Shown piece after piece: positions 21,601-33,348 of a DNA stretch of 51,075 nucleotides. Position 1 is the stretch's first letter, and every line of letters starts with the position of its first letter. The stretch lies in NCBI GenBank assembly GCA_002633005.1, contig NMRA01000171.1, positions 376,776-427,850 of the forward strand, written 5' to 3'. Below the pieces are notes generated by a model. The model made no database searches. It saw nothing but the letters and a program-made list of their open reading frames with translations, and was not told where the DNA came from. A program made the translations under genes and the position numbers. Origin of the DNA: Phoronis australis (Eukaryota; Phoronida; Phoronidae).

Positions 21601-23083
21601 TCATGCACACGGGGATGAGGAAGGTGACTTTCCGAATGGTCATGCTCGGCAAAACGATCATAAAAACAGACCGAAAAAATACAACTACGCTACCTAGTAA
21701 ACCCACCTTCTGTGGAAACACTAATTTTAGATTTATTGACCTTTACGCCTGGTTACAACTCAGATTCGATTTGTTTCCAGACTTGCGAAGAACTCTGACA
21801 GTTCATGATTGGTCAACACAAAAAATCAGGACAAAGACGGGTCAAGCCAACAGTTAGCCTGTTCCCATTTCCACTGACACCAGAACTGTCGCTTTTAATC
21901 TGAGTAAGGGGCAAATTGTGACCCCTTTTGATAACGCCGGTCCAAATCAAAAAATGGTGCACCTTAGATCACCATTGATGGATATGTTAGAGTCTAGTGG
22001 TCGTGTGCTTCAGTGATAGACATTGTAGCAAAATATGGAAACTTTAATTGATGATAGTAGACTTTGCTTGCTGCCTTCCTGGCACTATCGTTTTATCTCG
22101 TGTTCCGATTAACTATTTAGGTTTACTGGCTCACTGCAAATAAAAATCTTTGAAACTGACTAGCTATCTAGGACCAAGTCACGATTCAAGAATTTATTTC
22201 AAATGATGCTGGTGATACAAGCACTAGTCAGATGCTCCAACTCTCCCGCCGTCAGAGCGAGATCTCCCGCTCTTCAGAGAATTTATAAAATCCTCCTGCC
22301 CATTTGGTAAAGATTCCTGTCTTGAATTATGAATTATGAATTTTTTTAGAAACCTCTCAGATTGACTTAAAATACCTCTTAAAGCATCTTATTTCAAAAA
22401 ATCCTAACCCCGGGCTCCGCTCACCTTCGCGCGTTGGACGTCCTTACTTATCGGGGATTTCACTTTCTTTCAAGTTGGAGCCTCTGACTATTAGAAACAC
22501 TTTTAATGTTCATATTCATATAGTTAGACATGTACTGAACAATTGGTAGGCCTCAGTAATAAGTATAAGACAAGTTGGTAACATTTCGCTTGGGACGCCA
22601 TATTTGGGAGTCCCGGTCGGGTCTGTCATGCCCGCGCCAGGAACAATTGTGATTTCAGTGAACGTGAGACAGACAACAATGAGAATTTTCGACTTTTAAT
22701 GAAATCACAAAAGCAAAACGTATTTTGTTGGCCAAAGTTAACAACTTCAAGAAACAATAATCCTCAAAATACGTTTTTCGGCCATTATACCGATAATGTC
22801 TTTAATATCTATATATTTGAGGGGTCAATTTGTAAGTTTGTTAACAGGGTGCTCAGGCTATAAACTTGAACAAATTTTTAATTAATCGTACATCAATCCA
22901 TTTATTTTATTAAATTTGTTAGAATTAAAATTCAGTCTGTCTTTCCACAAGTCTATAGAGCATGGAGCTTGCACTGATTTTTTGTTCTTTCCAGCAGAAC
23001 TATGTGGGTTCGTGTTTTTGGTTCATCCTGCACTACAATCTTACAGGCTCTCAATACGGATGTATTCATTGCTTGTATTTCAG
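18690..23083. other. Intergenic spacer between HYDIN and the dioxygenase gene
   Basis: About 4.4 kb with no supported exon. It should hold the promoter and the missing first exon(s) of the downstream PhyH-family gene, but I could not pin an ATG with a phase-1 donor. Two noticeable patches are a short degenerate tandem motif at 21200-21270 (AACATC...GAGG units of about 32 bp) and a GC-richer block at 22235-22450 (CTCCCGCCGTCAGAGCGAGA and CCCCGGGCTCCGCTCACC) that looks like a fragment of a dispersed repeat. Confidence 0.6.
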
Positions 23084-23162
23084 AGTTCAAATTCTCTAGT
23101 TCATTTCAAGTGGACAGCGACGTTCAGAACTGCTTCAATGAGAAGGGCTATATTATAATAAG
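23084..23162 (+). CDS. Dioxygenase exon a
   Basis: Acceptor tatttcag and donor AAG|gtataa. It encodes [20 protein letters not shown] and GYIIIR, the N-terminal strand of the fold. The frame is also open upstream to an ATG at 23002, but that reading has no family resemblance and crosses the acceptor. Confidence 0.8.
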
Positions 23163-26100
23163 GTATAACAAATATCTATCGCTCAGTGGCATCCATAATT
23201 AGCCTTAAAGTGGGCCTACGGTTATGACAAATCTTATCTCGAATCTTGTTTACCTTGTTACTTTGCCAGTGATACAAGGTGGTCCAAAAAGATGACACCA
23301 ATTCTTTGTAAATAACGTTTTATTGCGAGCGGATACTATAACTTTAATTTCTGGTTTTCTACTTTGAGTTCCCTTGTCGTAAAAATCTGAAGTGCACATG
23401 TCCATACAAGCACTTGTCCGCTAATTGCCTGGACATAGACTGTCCTGATGTCATAGTGACACCTTTTTTGACCGTGGACTGTTTGACCATCTAGGCAACG
23501 CTAACGACAACTACAAGCTCAGACTCGAAAATTAACCATTCACATCGCATAATCCGAGTTTACTCGAAACGTGGCATGCAATAATGGTCCATTTTTGCGT
23601 ATAAGTTTTAAGTTCAGAGAATAGGTCCCCGACTTTAGACGATAACACGGATGGTACGGACTGTCTATTAATTCAGATGACAGCGTAGGCCTAACTCACT
23701 ATTTTTAAGTGGACATGCACAACTGCTTTTTATTCAGAGCCCTGTTTCATTAATTCTGAAAGCTAGCCAACTTCTTGATGACGTTTCATGAATGTTGGTG
23801 TGGAACACCCCCAGGAATTTTGACAACGATCAATTAAATATACGTCCCTTCGATTCTTTCCAATTTTCTAATATTTTGAAGTTCCCTAAGAAGGCAATTA
23901 GGGTGCATTCTAAGTAATGTTGTATTTTTGAGACTACTGAAAATGGCAAAATCCTCCAATTCAAAGTAGAGCTAATATATCTCAACTTTATGGATGATCT
24001 CATTTACAGCGTCCTAATCTCATCAGTCTCTTTTCTCACAAGCTGTGGTTCTTTGCCCACGTATTGCAATTCGGATCATTCGAACAAATTTCTTTTCTCA
24101 TGAATCGCAATTCCTTTTGTTCTCTGTTAAGAACACGAATTGCTCGAGCGAGGAAGCTGACCTGAGATAATCTACCCCACCACGTTCACTTGGCAAATAA
24201 GTGTTAATCTTATGAAATTCTAAGTTACCTCTCCCCCGCGTGTAATATAATTTATTTTATTTGTTATAGAGGCCTTCTTTCTCCACCAGAACTCCTGAAA
24301 CTAAAAACCGCACTAGAGAACGGCTCTTCTTCGACTACACAACTCTATGAAAGGAATGACGGAGAGGGGCGCAAATCAAAAGCGGTATTATGGAACCACC
24401 CGGGAGATGACGTCACAGGCATGATTAGTCGCAGTGAGAAAGTAGCAGGAACCATGGAGAAGGTGCTTTCAAACGTCTGTTGTGAATGAATATAAAAATC
24501 AGAAACTGCAGATGATGCTTGGTTTTTGTTAGATTTTGCTGCTTAAAAAAGGCAAGGAACGCAAAAGCTCGTCAAAAATATCTTTTAAATAATTACTGAC
24601 GAAAGTACCGTCTCGCAACTTCTAGTACAGTGTAATTCATTTTTCCCTGTGAGGAGCTTTCCAGAAAAAATCACAAAATTCATGATTTTGAAATACGCAC
24701 GAAGGAAAACTGTGATTACCAGAGAGTTTTTAGTAATCTCCCTCTCACTTATCATAAATGAACACATGCGTTCACGTTCAGTTGCTTGAAGTCAAAGCTC
24801 ACATTTTTCATATTAGGGAAATGTGCTGTGTCCACGTCTTGCCTTACCAAATAAGGAGGCGTGCTTTGCCTTGTGGGAGAAAAATCGACGAAGTGGCGAG
24901 CAGTTGATAGATCGTTTTTTAATTTGAAACTAAAAGAAAATTCTTTGATATCAACAGAAATTAAACGAACAAACCTTAAAATACCTGGTGAACTGGTTGA
25001 ATTCTGTTTCAGTGGCAAAGAACCACTTTCAATATTGCAATTTAGTCTGTTCATTGCGTTCCAGTTTTTTTAAAGGAGATATGAACCCGAGTTCCTCCCA
25101 AGAAGGAAAGTTTTAGATTTAATATAGACTGCATTTTTAGTTTAAAACATAGTTAAAGCGGTTACAAATCTGTGTTTTGTCCAAGAATCGATTTTTTGAT
25201 TTAGACCACTCACTGTTATAAGTCGGTTTCAACTTTTTCCTCACTCAAGCATAAAGTGATTTATGGATTTGTAAAGAACTGACAGTTCCTCATTAAATGA
25301 CGTCATGCTCGGCTGATAAAATGACACGCCGTGACAGCAAACTTTTAGAGCCCAATATCGAGGGAGGTGAACTATCAGTTCTTTTGGAATCCTAAAATTG
25401 TGTCAAAGGAATAATTTGAAACAGATTTCATAACAGTAAGTTGTCTCAATCCAAGTTAGCGTTTACAGGCTTTGTTACACCAAGACTAGCCTAGGCGAGG
25501 TGCCTCACCCCTGCCAAACAGCCAGTCAAGCCTATTTGACATGTCCAAGTTTATTAAGCATGTAAATCTTTGTTTGAACAGGAAGCAGTGCGCCTGTAAT
25601 TTCCATTAGATCAGGTTTAGTGTATTGGAAACACAGAGGGTGTGGTAATGCACTATCCGTAGGCGATCGGGGTGAGTGAGGTGTAATTTGCAAAGGCAAC
25701 TTATGTCGTTCATGATTTGTTTTTGCTGATGGAGACGAGTTTATGTCCCCCTTTAACCAGTTGTTTCAAAATTCTGAGCCCCGAATGATATCATGCTTCA
25801 TGTATGTAACTAGTATGAAGCGTGATTATCCCCAGTATGCAATAAATGTAGTTCCTATTATACTTGCAGTTACTGGGTGGCGAAGTGTACCACTATCACG
25901 CCAAAGTGATCATGAAGGAAGCTTTCACAGGTGGCGCTCATCTCTGGCATCAAGACTATGGGTATTGCACTGGTTGACAACTTAAAGATATTTCCAATAT
26001 TTCGTACCTTGAAAAGCGCCTCATAAACTGTCCACCATCATGCACGAAAACAGTAACGCCAGACATTTTCTGTTACGAATGACATATTAGATTTTTATAA

Positions 26101-29100
26101 CTTTTATTACGAAAAACACAATGTACAATAATAAGAGTTGAGCCCAGAAAGCGCTAGAAAGTGTGATATCTGATTATATGTGATTTATCGAACATTTATT
26201 TAAATTTGAAATTTTAAACATTAAGATACCAAATAAAACTAAATCTGAAAGGAAGATTATCAAATTTTCCAAGTAAAATGATTTTTTATTACTATGGTAC
26301 CTATAATCTTAATTTGGAGCGTTTTTCTTAAACACATACTGCGTCATATTAGTCTGCTGGGTTACGTAATGGTAAATACGAATTTTAGTGCTGAGCTAAG
26401 CAAAACTTGTATCGTTTTGCAACGTAATTTTGAATACCTTTTTAAGGTATTGGTATGTAAATGGTAACATGTACCCAGACATGGGAACCGTATGGATCGC
26501 CGTTGATAAAGCTGATAGGACGAATGGTTGCTTAAAGGTAAGTTCTCGTTGGCAAGGCGAATGGTTTCTTGGAAACAGGTCATTGAAGGAAATGATTTTT
26601 AAACGAAACCGACAGTGGGTATTAAGTGGACGGCACGTTCAAAAGGGTTACCGTCTGGTGAGTTTCACGAGATCACGCAGGTCTCAGTTATTGTCAATCA
26701 ATTCGAAAACCGACTTGCATGTACCGATTTCGGGAACGTTTTTTAACATTAAGGGTATATTTCATCTAGTTTTGGGGATGAGGGCCCGTATAAAAAGAAA
26801 ACAAAATGTTTCAATGTTTATAAAGCAACTCAGACTTGAAATTCAAAAGGTCACTGAACCTAGTGTTTGGATAGTAACAAACATTAACTAGGGCACGCCC
26901 ACTAAACTAGTACTCTGTAATCTTCGTCAACCCTCAACAGTTCGGAGCAATGAGTGTTGTATCGGTAAGCGTGGCTAACACTTAAGGCGAGTAACCCTAC
27001 TGCGTGCCACTGCAGCTGATGCCATGAGGAGGCATCTTATTTGAATGATTTTCCCACTCAGGTGCATGCGTTAGCAATGATGCATTAACTAGTGGCAAAG
27101 CCAGCTTTCGGTGAAATCACCAAAATAGAGCTGAGTTTCCTTTTAAGCCGAGTGAGTAAGCCGCAGGTACCAACTCAACATGTGCTAGTTATTCTCGATG
27201 ACTAGCCTCGGCTAATGTCTTTTGCGAATGACGCTTTATCTGAATAAACGTTATTGTACAAAGCTTCATGACCGGTCTGTGCCTCAAGTTCGTTTTTCAT
27301 GAACAAGGTGTCGCTGCCTTCGTCTTTTTACTTGGCAAAACTTTATTGCAACTGGCGGCATGAACAGTTGAACCATTTGATTTCGTCCATGTCTATGGCA
27401 ATGTTCTCCAAGAAAACGGGACAAACTGATTTTCCACGATCCAGCGTGTTTCATGAAGAATTATTCGAGGAAATGTATTTCTGCGTAATTTTTGGCCGTC
27501 ATAAAATTACATTCGTTACCCGTCACTGAATCCTTTTTGCTGTCATAACTGAAGTTGGGACATGGTCAGATATGAAACTTACCCGAAGGATAATTGAGGC
27601 TACGAAAATACCCGAGGTGTTTCGAATGGGCATGTACCACGCCTCGAAGTGCATGTCAAAATCCAACACTTTTTGACGGTGTTGACTAGCCCGTCCAAAA
27701 TCGGGCCATCTCAAGTCAATTCCAGACAATCCTTCAGTCTTGCCAGTAAGAATTGGTTTCGGGCCAGTTTCAACGTTTACGTAAAGGGGACGAAATACAT
27801 TTTTAACATATCAAATTAATTCTGATACAGTGACCAAACCATCCATTTCGTGCGTCCATCTTTTTAAATAATTAGAATACAAATGTTAAAACACAGTTAG
27901 AAGAGTAGAAGTTATGTAAGCAAATTAATTTTAAGCGGGTAACAGTCATTAGCAGAATTCCTTAATATTTACTTATCTTCACATTCCGAAAGTTCGGTAA
28001 CTTATTTTTGAGTTATTTGATTAGATACCGAGATAGACGGATTGAGAAAACAAACCATCGCCGGGTAAAAACAAACATACCGGTATATGGATATGTAAAT
28101 CTGAACCAGTGTACAAATATAGATCGCAAACTTTTTTAAGTCTGATCTGCACGCGCAGAGCAGACTTAAAAACGTTTGCAAAAATCATAAAAAACCTGCC
28201 AGAGGACGCTAGGGAAATTCTGGCCAATGAGCTATATTTTTCTCATTGGGCTTGCTATCAACGAGTTTAGGCTTATAAAATCGACTGGAGCCCCAACAGT
28301 TTCTTATATATGGGGGAGAGATTCCTGTAAGGCATTTCACTAAAGGCTAATTTAGTTGTTTTGGTTGCATTCTCTCCTTCCTCAGGTTATTCCCGGCTCC
28401 CATAAGATTGGCCGCATTGATCATGACCGAGTGGGAGATCAGGCGCAAGCTGACCTCGAAAGGGTCAAATGGGCGGAGCAAACTCTGGGTATAGTGTACG
28501 CCGAGCTGGAGCCTGGGGACGCGCTTGTCTTTCACAGTAACTTGTTACATCGCAGGTAAATATAGTCACGGGAAATCAGATCAAAATTAGTCGTCGGGTA
28601 TTTCATGCCTGGAAAACGTAATAAAATCTGAAACCTAATTGTCCAACCCCAATCTGCCTCACGAGTTGTTGCATGTATTTTTTATTCCAGTTGCAGGGGA
28701 AAAACAAACTCTTACTGTAGAATTCTTACCACGAAACACGTGAACACACTCGCTGGTGTCTTGCGTCTGCGGAACGTAACAAATATCCGATCTCCTTTCT
28801 GATCGCATGGTATACCATGTGCGCACCCAGCCTTCAATATGACGGGGGAGGGTGCTCGAATTCCTGACGTTGTGTACCTTTTGCTAACAAAAGAACGGGC
28901 GGACTAAAAGAAATTTAGTCCTATTTTCTTGGACTTTTTGTCTCTCAGGGACGGACCTTTTTTCTCACTTCGCCAAATGGGGGGGGGGGGGNCCGAGCCT
29001 CCCATGGGTGCGTGCATGTATACGAACGCTGTGTAAGAGGCCCACTTTTTGGAAAGACTTTGGTAAAACAAAACCTCACCTTTTAGTGAGTAGGCCTTAC

Positions 29101-30716
29101 ACCGAACCCAAGTGTTGCCAATAACAGTTATTAAGACACCCTTTCGTGTAGGTTAACTTTTTATTGTAGTTTTAACCATATAATTGTTGATTTGTAGAAT
29201 CAAAATTGAACGAAGTGTCCGTGTCCTATTTGACATAGGCCTAGTCGTTTTATTGCATCGGAGTTCGATATTTGTGTCAAGTTCGTAATCCATGGAATGA
29301 TTTCTCGGGATTAACCCAACTGGCCTGGGGAAAGCTGGCCGTGAAAAATCCACGTGCATGAGCCGTGTGTGTCATCCTTTTATGTACCTTGAGCACCTCG
29401 TTAACTGTCCAACGGTGATGGCCGGAATGAAGTCGTAACGGACATTACACTACTTCTGCGAGTTCCGAGTGACGTGATACCATCAGTGTCGCAGACGTTC
29501 AGATAGCCATAACGCAGTCAGGGAATTCTAAAATATTGCCAGTTTGGAAACTTGCTGAGACTGAGTTATTCGCTTTTGTTTTTCTTTCAAAAATTGAAGA
29601 AAATATACATTTTTGGTTTTAAGCTAATAATTCAGGCTCTAACGACTTCAGTGACTCTAAATATCAGAATGCTTTTATAAGAAGACATAGTACAATATCA
29701 GTGTGGTATAAGCTATAGTAATGTATTTGTGCCCTGCTACCGCAACCGGCATCAAGGTGGTATTACAAGTGACGGACGTCGATATAGATGAGGTGGATGC
29801 AAACGTGTTCTATGTTGTAGTGACTTTCATTTCTAGTGGAGTCAGGAGTGATTGGAATCGACTAGTCAATACCTGAAACTAATGAAACCCTCGGCTACAG
29901 GCCCATTGCAGTAGTTTCATAGTCTAGCAAACATGTGTCAATTCGTCTTTTAGCGAGCAAAACAGCAGTCCCAACAGGCGATGGGGATATCTGTGCTGCT
30001 ATAACCGGGCTTCTAACAATCCGATCTACGCGCACCACCATCCCAAGTATACACCCTTGGAAAAGGTAAATGAGCTGGATGATGTATAGTTATATACGCG
30101 CATTATTATACCCTTGCGTCCAATTCACACGTGTAAATATACAACGAATGATATGCAAAACAATGGTAAATATTTTCTTAGAAAAAAATCGCAATATAGG
30201 CCTAGGCACATGGTGGGCCTATTTACGCGTACACACGGTGGGTACATGTATTTATTCACTGCTTACGACTTTACAATAAAAATAATAAAATAACTGTATC
30301 AAAAAGTATCAAAAATTTCTTTGCCGTGCTTGCAAAAAATTCAATTGTTCCAACGAAGTGATGAGAGGTTACCCTGCGATTGCTATTGCCGAAACAACCC
30401 GGCAATTTTAGAACATTAGGGACAACCAATATCGTTAAAACTAATAGGTTTTTGCACTCTACAAGCCAACGCACTGAATGAAATTATTTTCTGTCACGGT
30501 ATAATTATTACGGGCTGCACGAGCATCTTTCAAAAATCGACTGGAATCGAAACGACAGCACCTGAATATATACTGACCGAGTAATACAAAGACAAATATT
30601 TATATTTACAGGTGCCCGATTCTGCCATCATGGATTGCGGAGATACTCTTAAAGATGATGGAAAATGGTTCTTCCAAGGAATTAAAGAAGACCACGCTGT
30701 GGGGAATATGTCGTGA
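23084..30716 (+). CDS. PhyH-family Fe(II)/2-oxoglutarate dioxygenase, L-proline trans-4-hydroxylase-like (5' exon missing)
   Basis: Members of the phytanoyl-CoA dioxygenase family hydroxylate small substrates (phytanoyl-CoA, ectoine, free proline) using Fe(II), O2 and 2-oxoglutarate. Seven in-phase exons give 279 residues plus TGA (30714-30716): 23084-23162, 24270-24462, 25870-25961, 26447-26537, 28386-28555, 29954-30065 and 30612-30716. Counting from the first whole codon, the metal site is H117-x-D119 in HLWHQDYG and H206 in NLLHRSEQN. R217, eleven residues after H206, is placed to bind 2-oxoglutarate, the spacing known from PhyH and Ect[13 protein letters not shown] and NPIYAHHHP are typical of the proline/ectoine hydroxylase-like branch. 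The first exon enters with two bases of a split codon, so a short upstream exon with the start codon is missing. The true substrate cannot be told from sequence. Confidence 0.9.
24270..24462 (+). CDS. Dioxygenase exon b
   Basis: Acceptor tgttatag and donor AAG|gtgctt, phase 2 in and phase 0 out. It encodes [20 protein letters not shown] and [20 protein letters not shown], the helical region before the metal site. Confidence 0.88.
24463..25869 (+). other. Dioxygenase intron b-c
   Basis: A 1.4-kb intron with no conserved motif or repeat recognised. Its open stretches lack any family signature. Confidence 0.7.
25870..25961 (+). CDS. Dioxygenase exon c (HxD motif)
   Basis: Acceptor acttgcag and donor TGG|gtattg, phase 0 in and phase 2 out. 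It encodes [19 protein letters not shown] and HLWHQDYG; the HQD triplet gives two of the three iron ligands. Confidence 0.93.
26447..26537 (+). CDS. Dioxygenase exon d
   Basis: Acceptor tttttaag and donor AAG|gtaagt, phase 2 in and phase 0 out. It encodes [20 protein letters not shown] and [10 protein letters not shown], the core strands after the HxD motif. Confidence 0.93.
26538..28385 (+). other. Dioxygenase intron d-e
   Basis: A 1.85-kb intron. The only clear structure is the hairpin at 28126-28179, listed separately. An open frame continues past the donor to 26891 but shows no domain. Confidence 0.7.
28126..28179. repeat. Near-perfect 25-bp hairpin with 4-nt loop
   Basis: Arms 28126-28150 and 28155-28179 pair over 25 positions with two mismatches; the loop is ACGC and the tip is CTGC-ACGC-GCAG. 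The outer ends are GCAAAC and GTTTGC. It lies in a dioxygenase intron, 207 nt before exon e. Confidence 0.8.
28386..28555 (+). CDS. Dioxygenase exon e (third iron ligand)
   Basis: Acceptor cttcctcag and donor CAG|gtaaat, phase 0 in and phase 2 out. It encodes [13 protein letters not shown] and [17 protein letters not shown]. The His of LLHR is the third iron ligand. Confidence 0.95.
28556..29953 (+). other. Dioxygenase intron e-f with an assembly gap
   Basis: A 1.4-kb intron. A run of 13 G at 28979-28991 is followed by a single N at 28992, so local sequence and length are uncertain. No other feature seen. Confidence 0.75.
29954..30065 (+). CDS. Dioxygenase exon f (2-oxoglutarate Arg)
   Basis: Acceptor cttttag and donor AAG|gtaaat, phase 2 in and phase 0 out. 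It encodes [20 protein letters not shown] and [16 protein letters not shown]. Confidence 0.94.
30612..30716 (+). CDS. Dioxygenase exon g (C-terminus)
   Basis: Acceptor atttacag, phase 0, 34 codons plus TGA. It encodes [20 protein letters not shown] and ends EDHAVGNMS. Confidence 0.88.
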   Translation: MPDSAIMDCGDTLKDDGKWFFQGIKEDHAVGNMS

Positions 30717-30819
30717 AACATTAACTGGTGTATCTGCTATAGCGTCTTTGCTAGCACTAAATAACGAGATTAGAAATAGTTGTTCGACAGTACGTTCATT
30801 TGGAAAACATCCAACGATT

Positions 30820-30825
30820 AATAAA
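30820..30825 (+). terminator. Candidate polyadenylation signal of the dioxygenase gene
   Basis: AATAAA 104 nt after the stop codon; a second AATAAA sits at 30868. Either could be used. Confidence 0.6.
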
Positions 30826-31402
30826 TAGTAGAAAGCTAAAGAGATTAGTGAAGTTTGCATGTTTAACAATAAAAAACGGTCTTGCGATATAACTTCCAAT
30901 GTCAGTTCGTCACCAAATCTCAAAATTAATTTAATGAATGCTGCGTCTCCACAAAAGCATTTTCAAAATTTGTAACTACCAACGAATATTTGTTTGCGTT
31001 ACCTATTGGGTGATTTAACTACTTAGCAACAGAGCGGTACATCGTTACGTGGTTCCTACTTCAGAAACATGAAATGCACCGAGAAACACTGATCGAAAAA
31101 ACAGTTGCTTTGAATTTTGGGTTACGCATACACGATCACAATATCAGCGGCCACTACAATGAATTTGGCCAACGTCAAATATTTATTGACTTATGATCTA
31201 GACGTTTTGCAGGACCCACATATGTACTTGGGGATCAAACATATTTTCCAGTCAACATTGGTTTCACTGATGAATTATTTCGCCGGCAGGTGTAATAGGT
31301 GAGCACGGGATTATTTTATCAAATTCAAAGTCCATCGAACACTCGCTGGCTCTACCGTTAGACAGCCTACTGTCTTTATCGTCACAGCTTTTACGTAGAC
31401 TC

Positions 31403-32271
31403 TATCGATAGAATCAGGAAGACAAGGCTGTCCGCCATAGACCGACAGATCTCAATCGATAGAGTAAGTCTATCGATAGAGATCGGAAAGAATATCGACA
31501 GAAATTACTCCACCGAGAATTGGGATTGGAAAGATTTCCGCGACTGTTATAACCAACGCATTACTGCCGTTTGGTTCGACATGTACCGGGTGGAAAGGTC
31601 TCTCTCTCTCTACGGCTCTGATTTCCTCTGAAGCACGGGTGCCTGTACCTCGACAAGTGTGGCTGACAATTTTTCAAAAAAGAGAAAAAAAATGATGCAA
31701 CGGTTCATGCTTTTCGACAAATTGATCGTAGTGGAATACTACAGCTTGCGTTCTTCAAATTCTGAATTCTTCTTGTCACCAACTCGTGCGTTCCAGTGTG
31801 ATTTTGATGAAAAGAAGCGAAATGTCTATTAAAATAAGTTTATTGTAAATCAAGCAAACTAAAAGGATGGGAAACGGTAAAAACGACAAAGTTCTGTGTT
31901 ACGGTGGCTGTAAAAGATCAGCTCGGTATTTTTTCTTCAGTCTTAATCAGTCCACCGATCATTTTTATCTCTATCGATAGAGTTGCTGTATCTTCGATAG
32001 AACTCCAAAACTAGAGTTAACTATCCACAGAGTTAGGCTTATCGACATAAATAATAAGTCTTTTGAGGGAGGTAGTATCTCTACCAATATATTTAGTATC
32101 TCTATCGATAGTCTTAGTATATCAAAAGATTTTCCATCTCAACCTATATTAATGACCTTACTAGAGCTATCAAGCCTCTATCGATAGAGAGTTAGTCTAT
32201 CGATAGAGAGAGAGTTAGTCTATCGATAGAGTTACCATTTTCATGGGCAGATTTCCCCAACTCCATCGATA
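31403..32271. repeat. Cluster of TATCGATA palindromes
   Basis: Exact TATCGATA at 31403, 31471, 31972, 32103, 32179, 32198 and 32221, plus one-off versions at 31454 (AATCGATA), 31993 (TTCGATA) and 32264 (CATCGATA). Most sit in CTCTATCGATAGAGTTAGT contexts, so the larger palindrome CTATCGATAG recurs. It lies in the gap between two convergent genes. Confidence 0.85.
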
Positions 32272-33348
32272 GAGAGACTTACGCCTAGACAAAATATTCC
32301 AAGCCGATTCTTTTGCAGCCAAGATAGTAAATAAAGAAAGTGAAAGCCAATATTTGCTCAGAGGATTTGGGAACATGCAACCTGTTGTTAATCCTAATTA
32401 AAAAGAATAAACAGAGCAACACCCGAAATAACGTATACAAATCACTGTTCATGCAAATCCCCGGGGGTACTCCACTATATTTTGAAGGTTAGTGTTGCAG
32501 GTGCACTGAATAAAATAAGATACCAGCCCAATAAGAAAGATTTGAAAAAGGCTCCATTTGTACGATGCTTCACTCCATGAAAAAGTCATCTTTTCGCAAA
32601 GTTTTGTTGCACCGTGTCAATTCCGTAAAACTAAACTGCAAGGATTCTAAGGTAGCTGATTTTTTAAACACAAGCCCGAAAATTTACAAAAAATGAGTGC
32701 ACATTTTTTGTAACCGGCAAGTTTAAAAAACATGTAACATTTAAACAATTCAGGGGACTTGTATTGCTTATACGGAAAAGGACACTTTCGTAGATTTTTT
32801 GAATTCCAAACGTGATCCCTTTTGCATGAAATTTAAACTAAAGGGCAGGATTGTTAGAGGAGACTCATCCTTCTGAGCGACACGTCCCGCAGTATACATG
32901 TACCTTTTCTATGATAATACCCCCAGGAAGCAAATACGGTCACACTAAATTTAAAGAATCCAGTTCCGCACAAGATATATTACCTCACACGTGTCAGTAT
33001 GGATAGTTCCGCCAAAAGCACTCAGGCCATGCCCACCCTCAGTCACTGTCGCGATGGTCCCACGAGAACTAAACAAATATGGCAGAAGTCCCTTGCAAGC
33101 GTGATGCAGCAACATATTTCTACGATTTTGTTTTTGCCCATTTAACAGCAAAAGTGCTACCAAGATCCTTGGAAAAGTAAACAAAATGTTGTAGACAGCA
33201 GTATATCATGAAGCCACCCTTTGAGCCCATTCAAAGATTACACCAACTAATTTTTAACGAATTAAGCTTCATTCACAATTGTTTATTATGATGGTGGGAG
33301 AAAGTACCTCCTTGCATCTCCAATGTATTTGAAAGCTGTTTTGTTTAG

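Noticed and set aside
26430-26891. 153-codon open frame as a separate gene
   Set aside because: Only 26447-26537 is a true exon (PhyH core). The rest is intron read-through after a perfect gtaagt donor.
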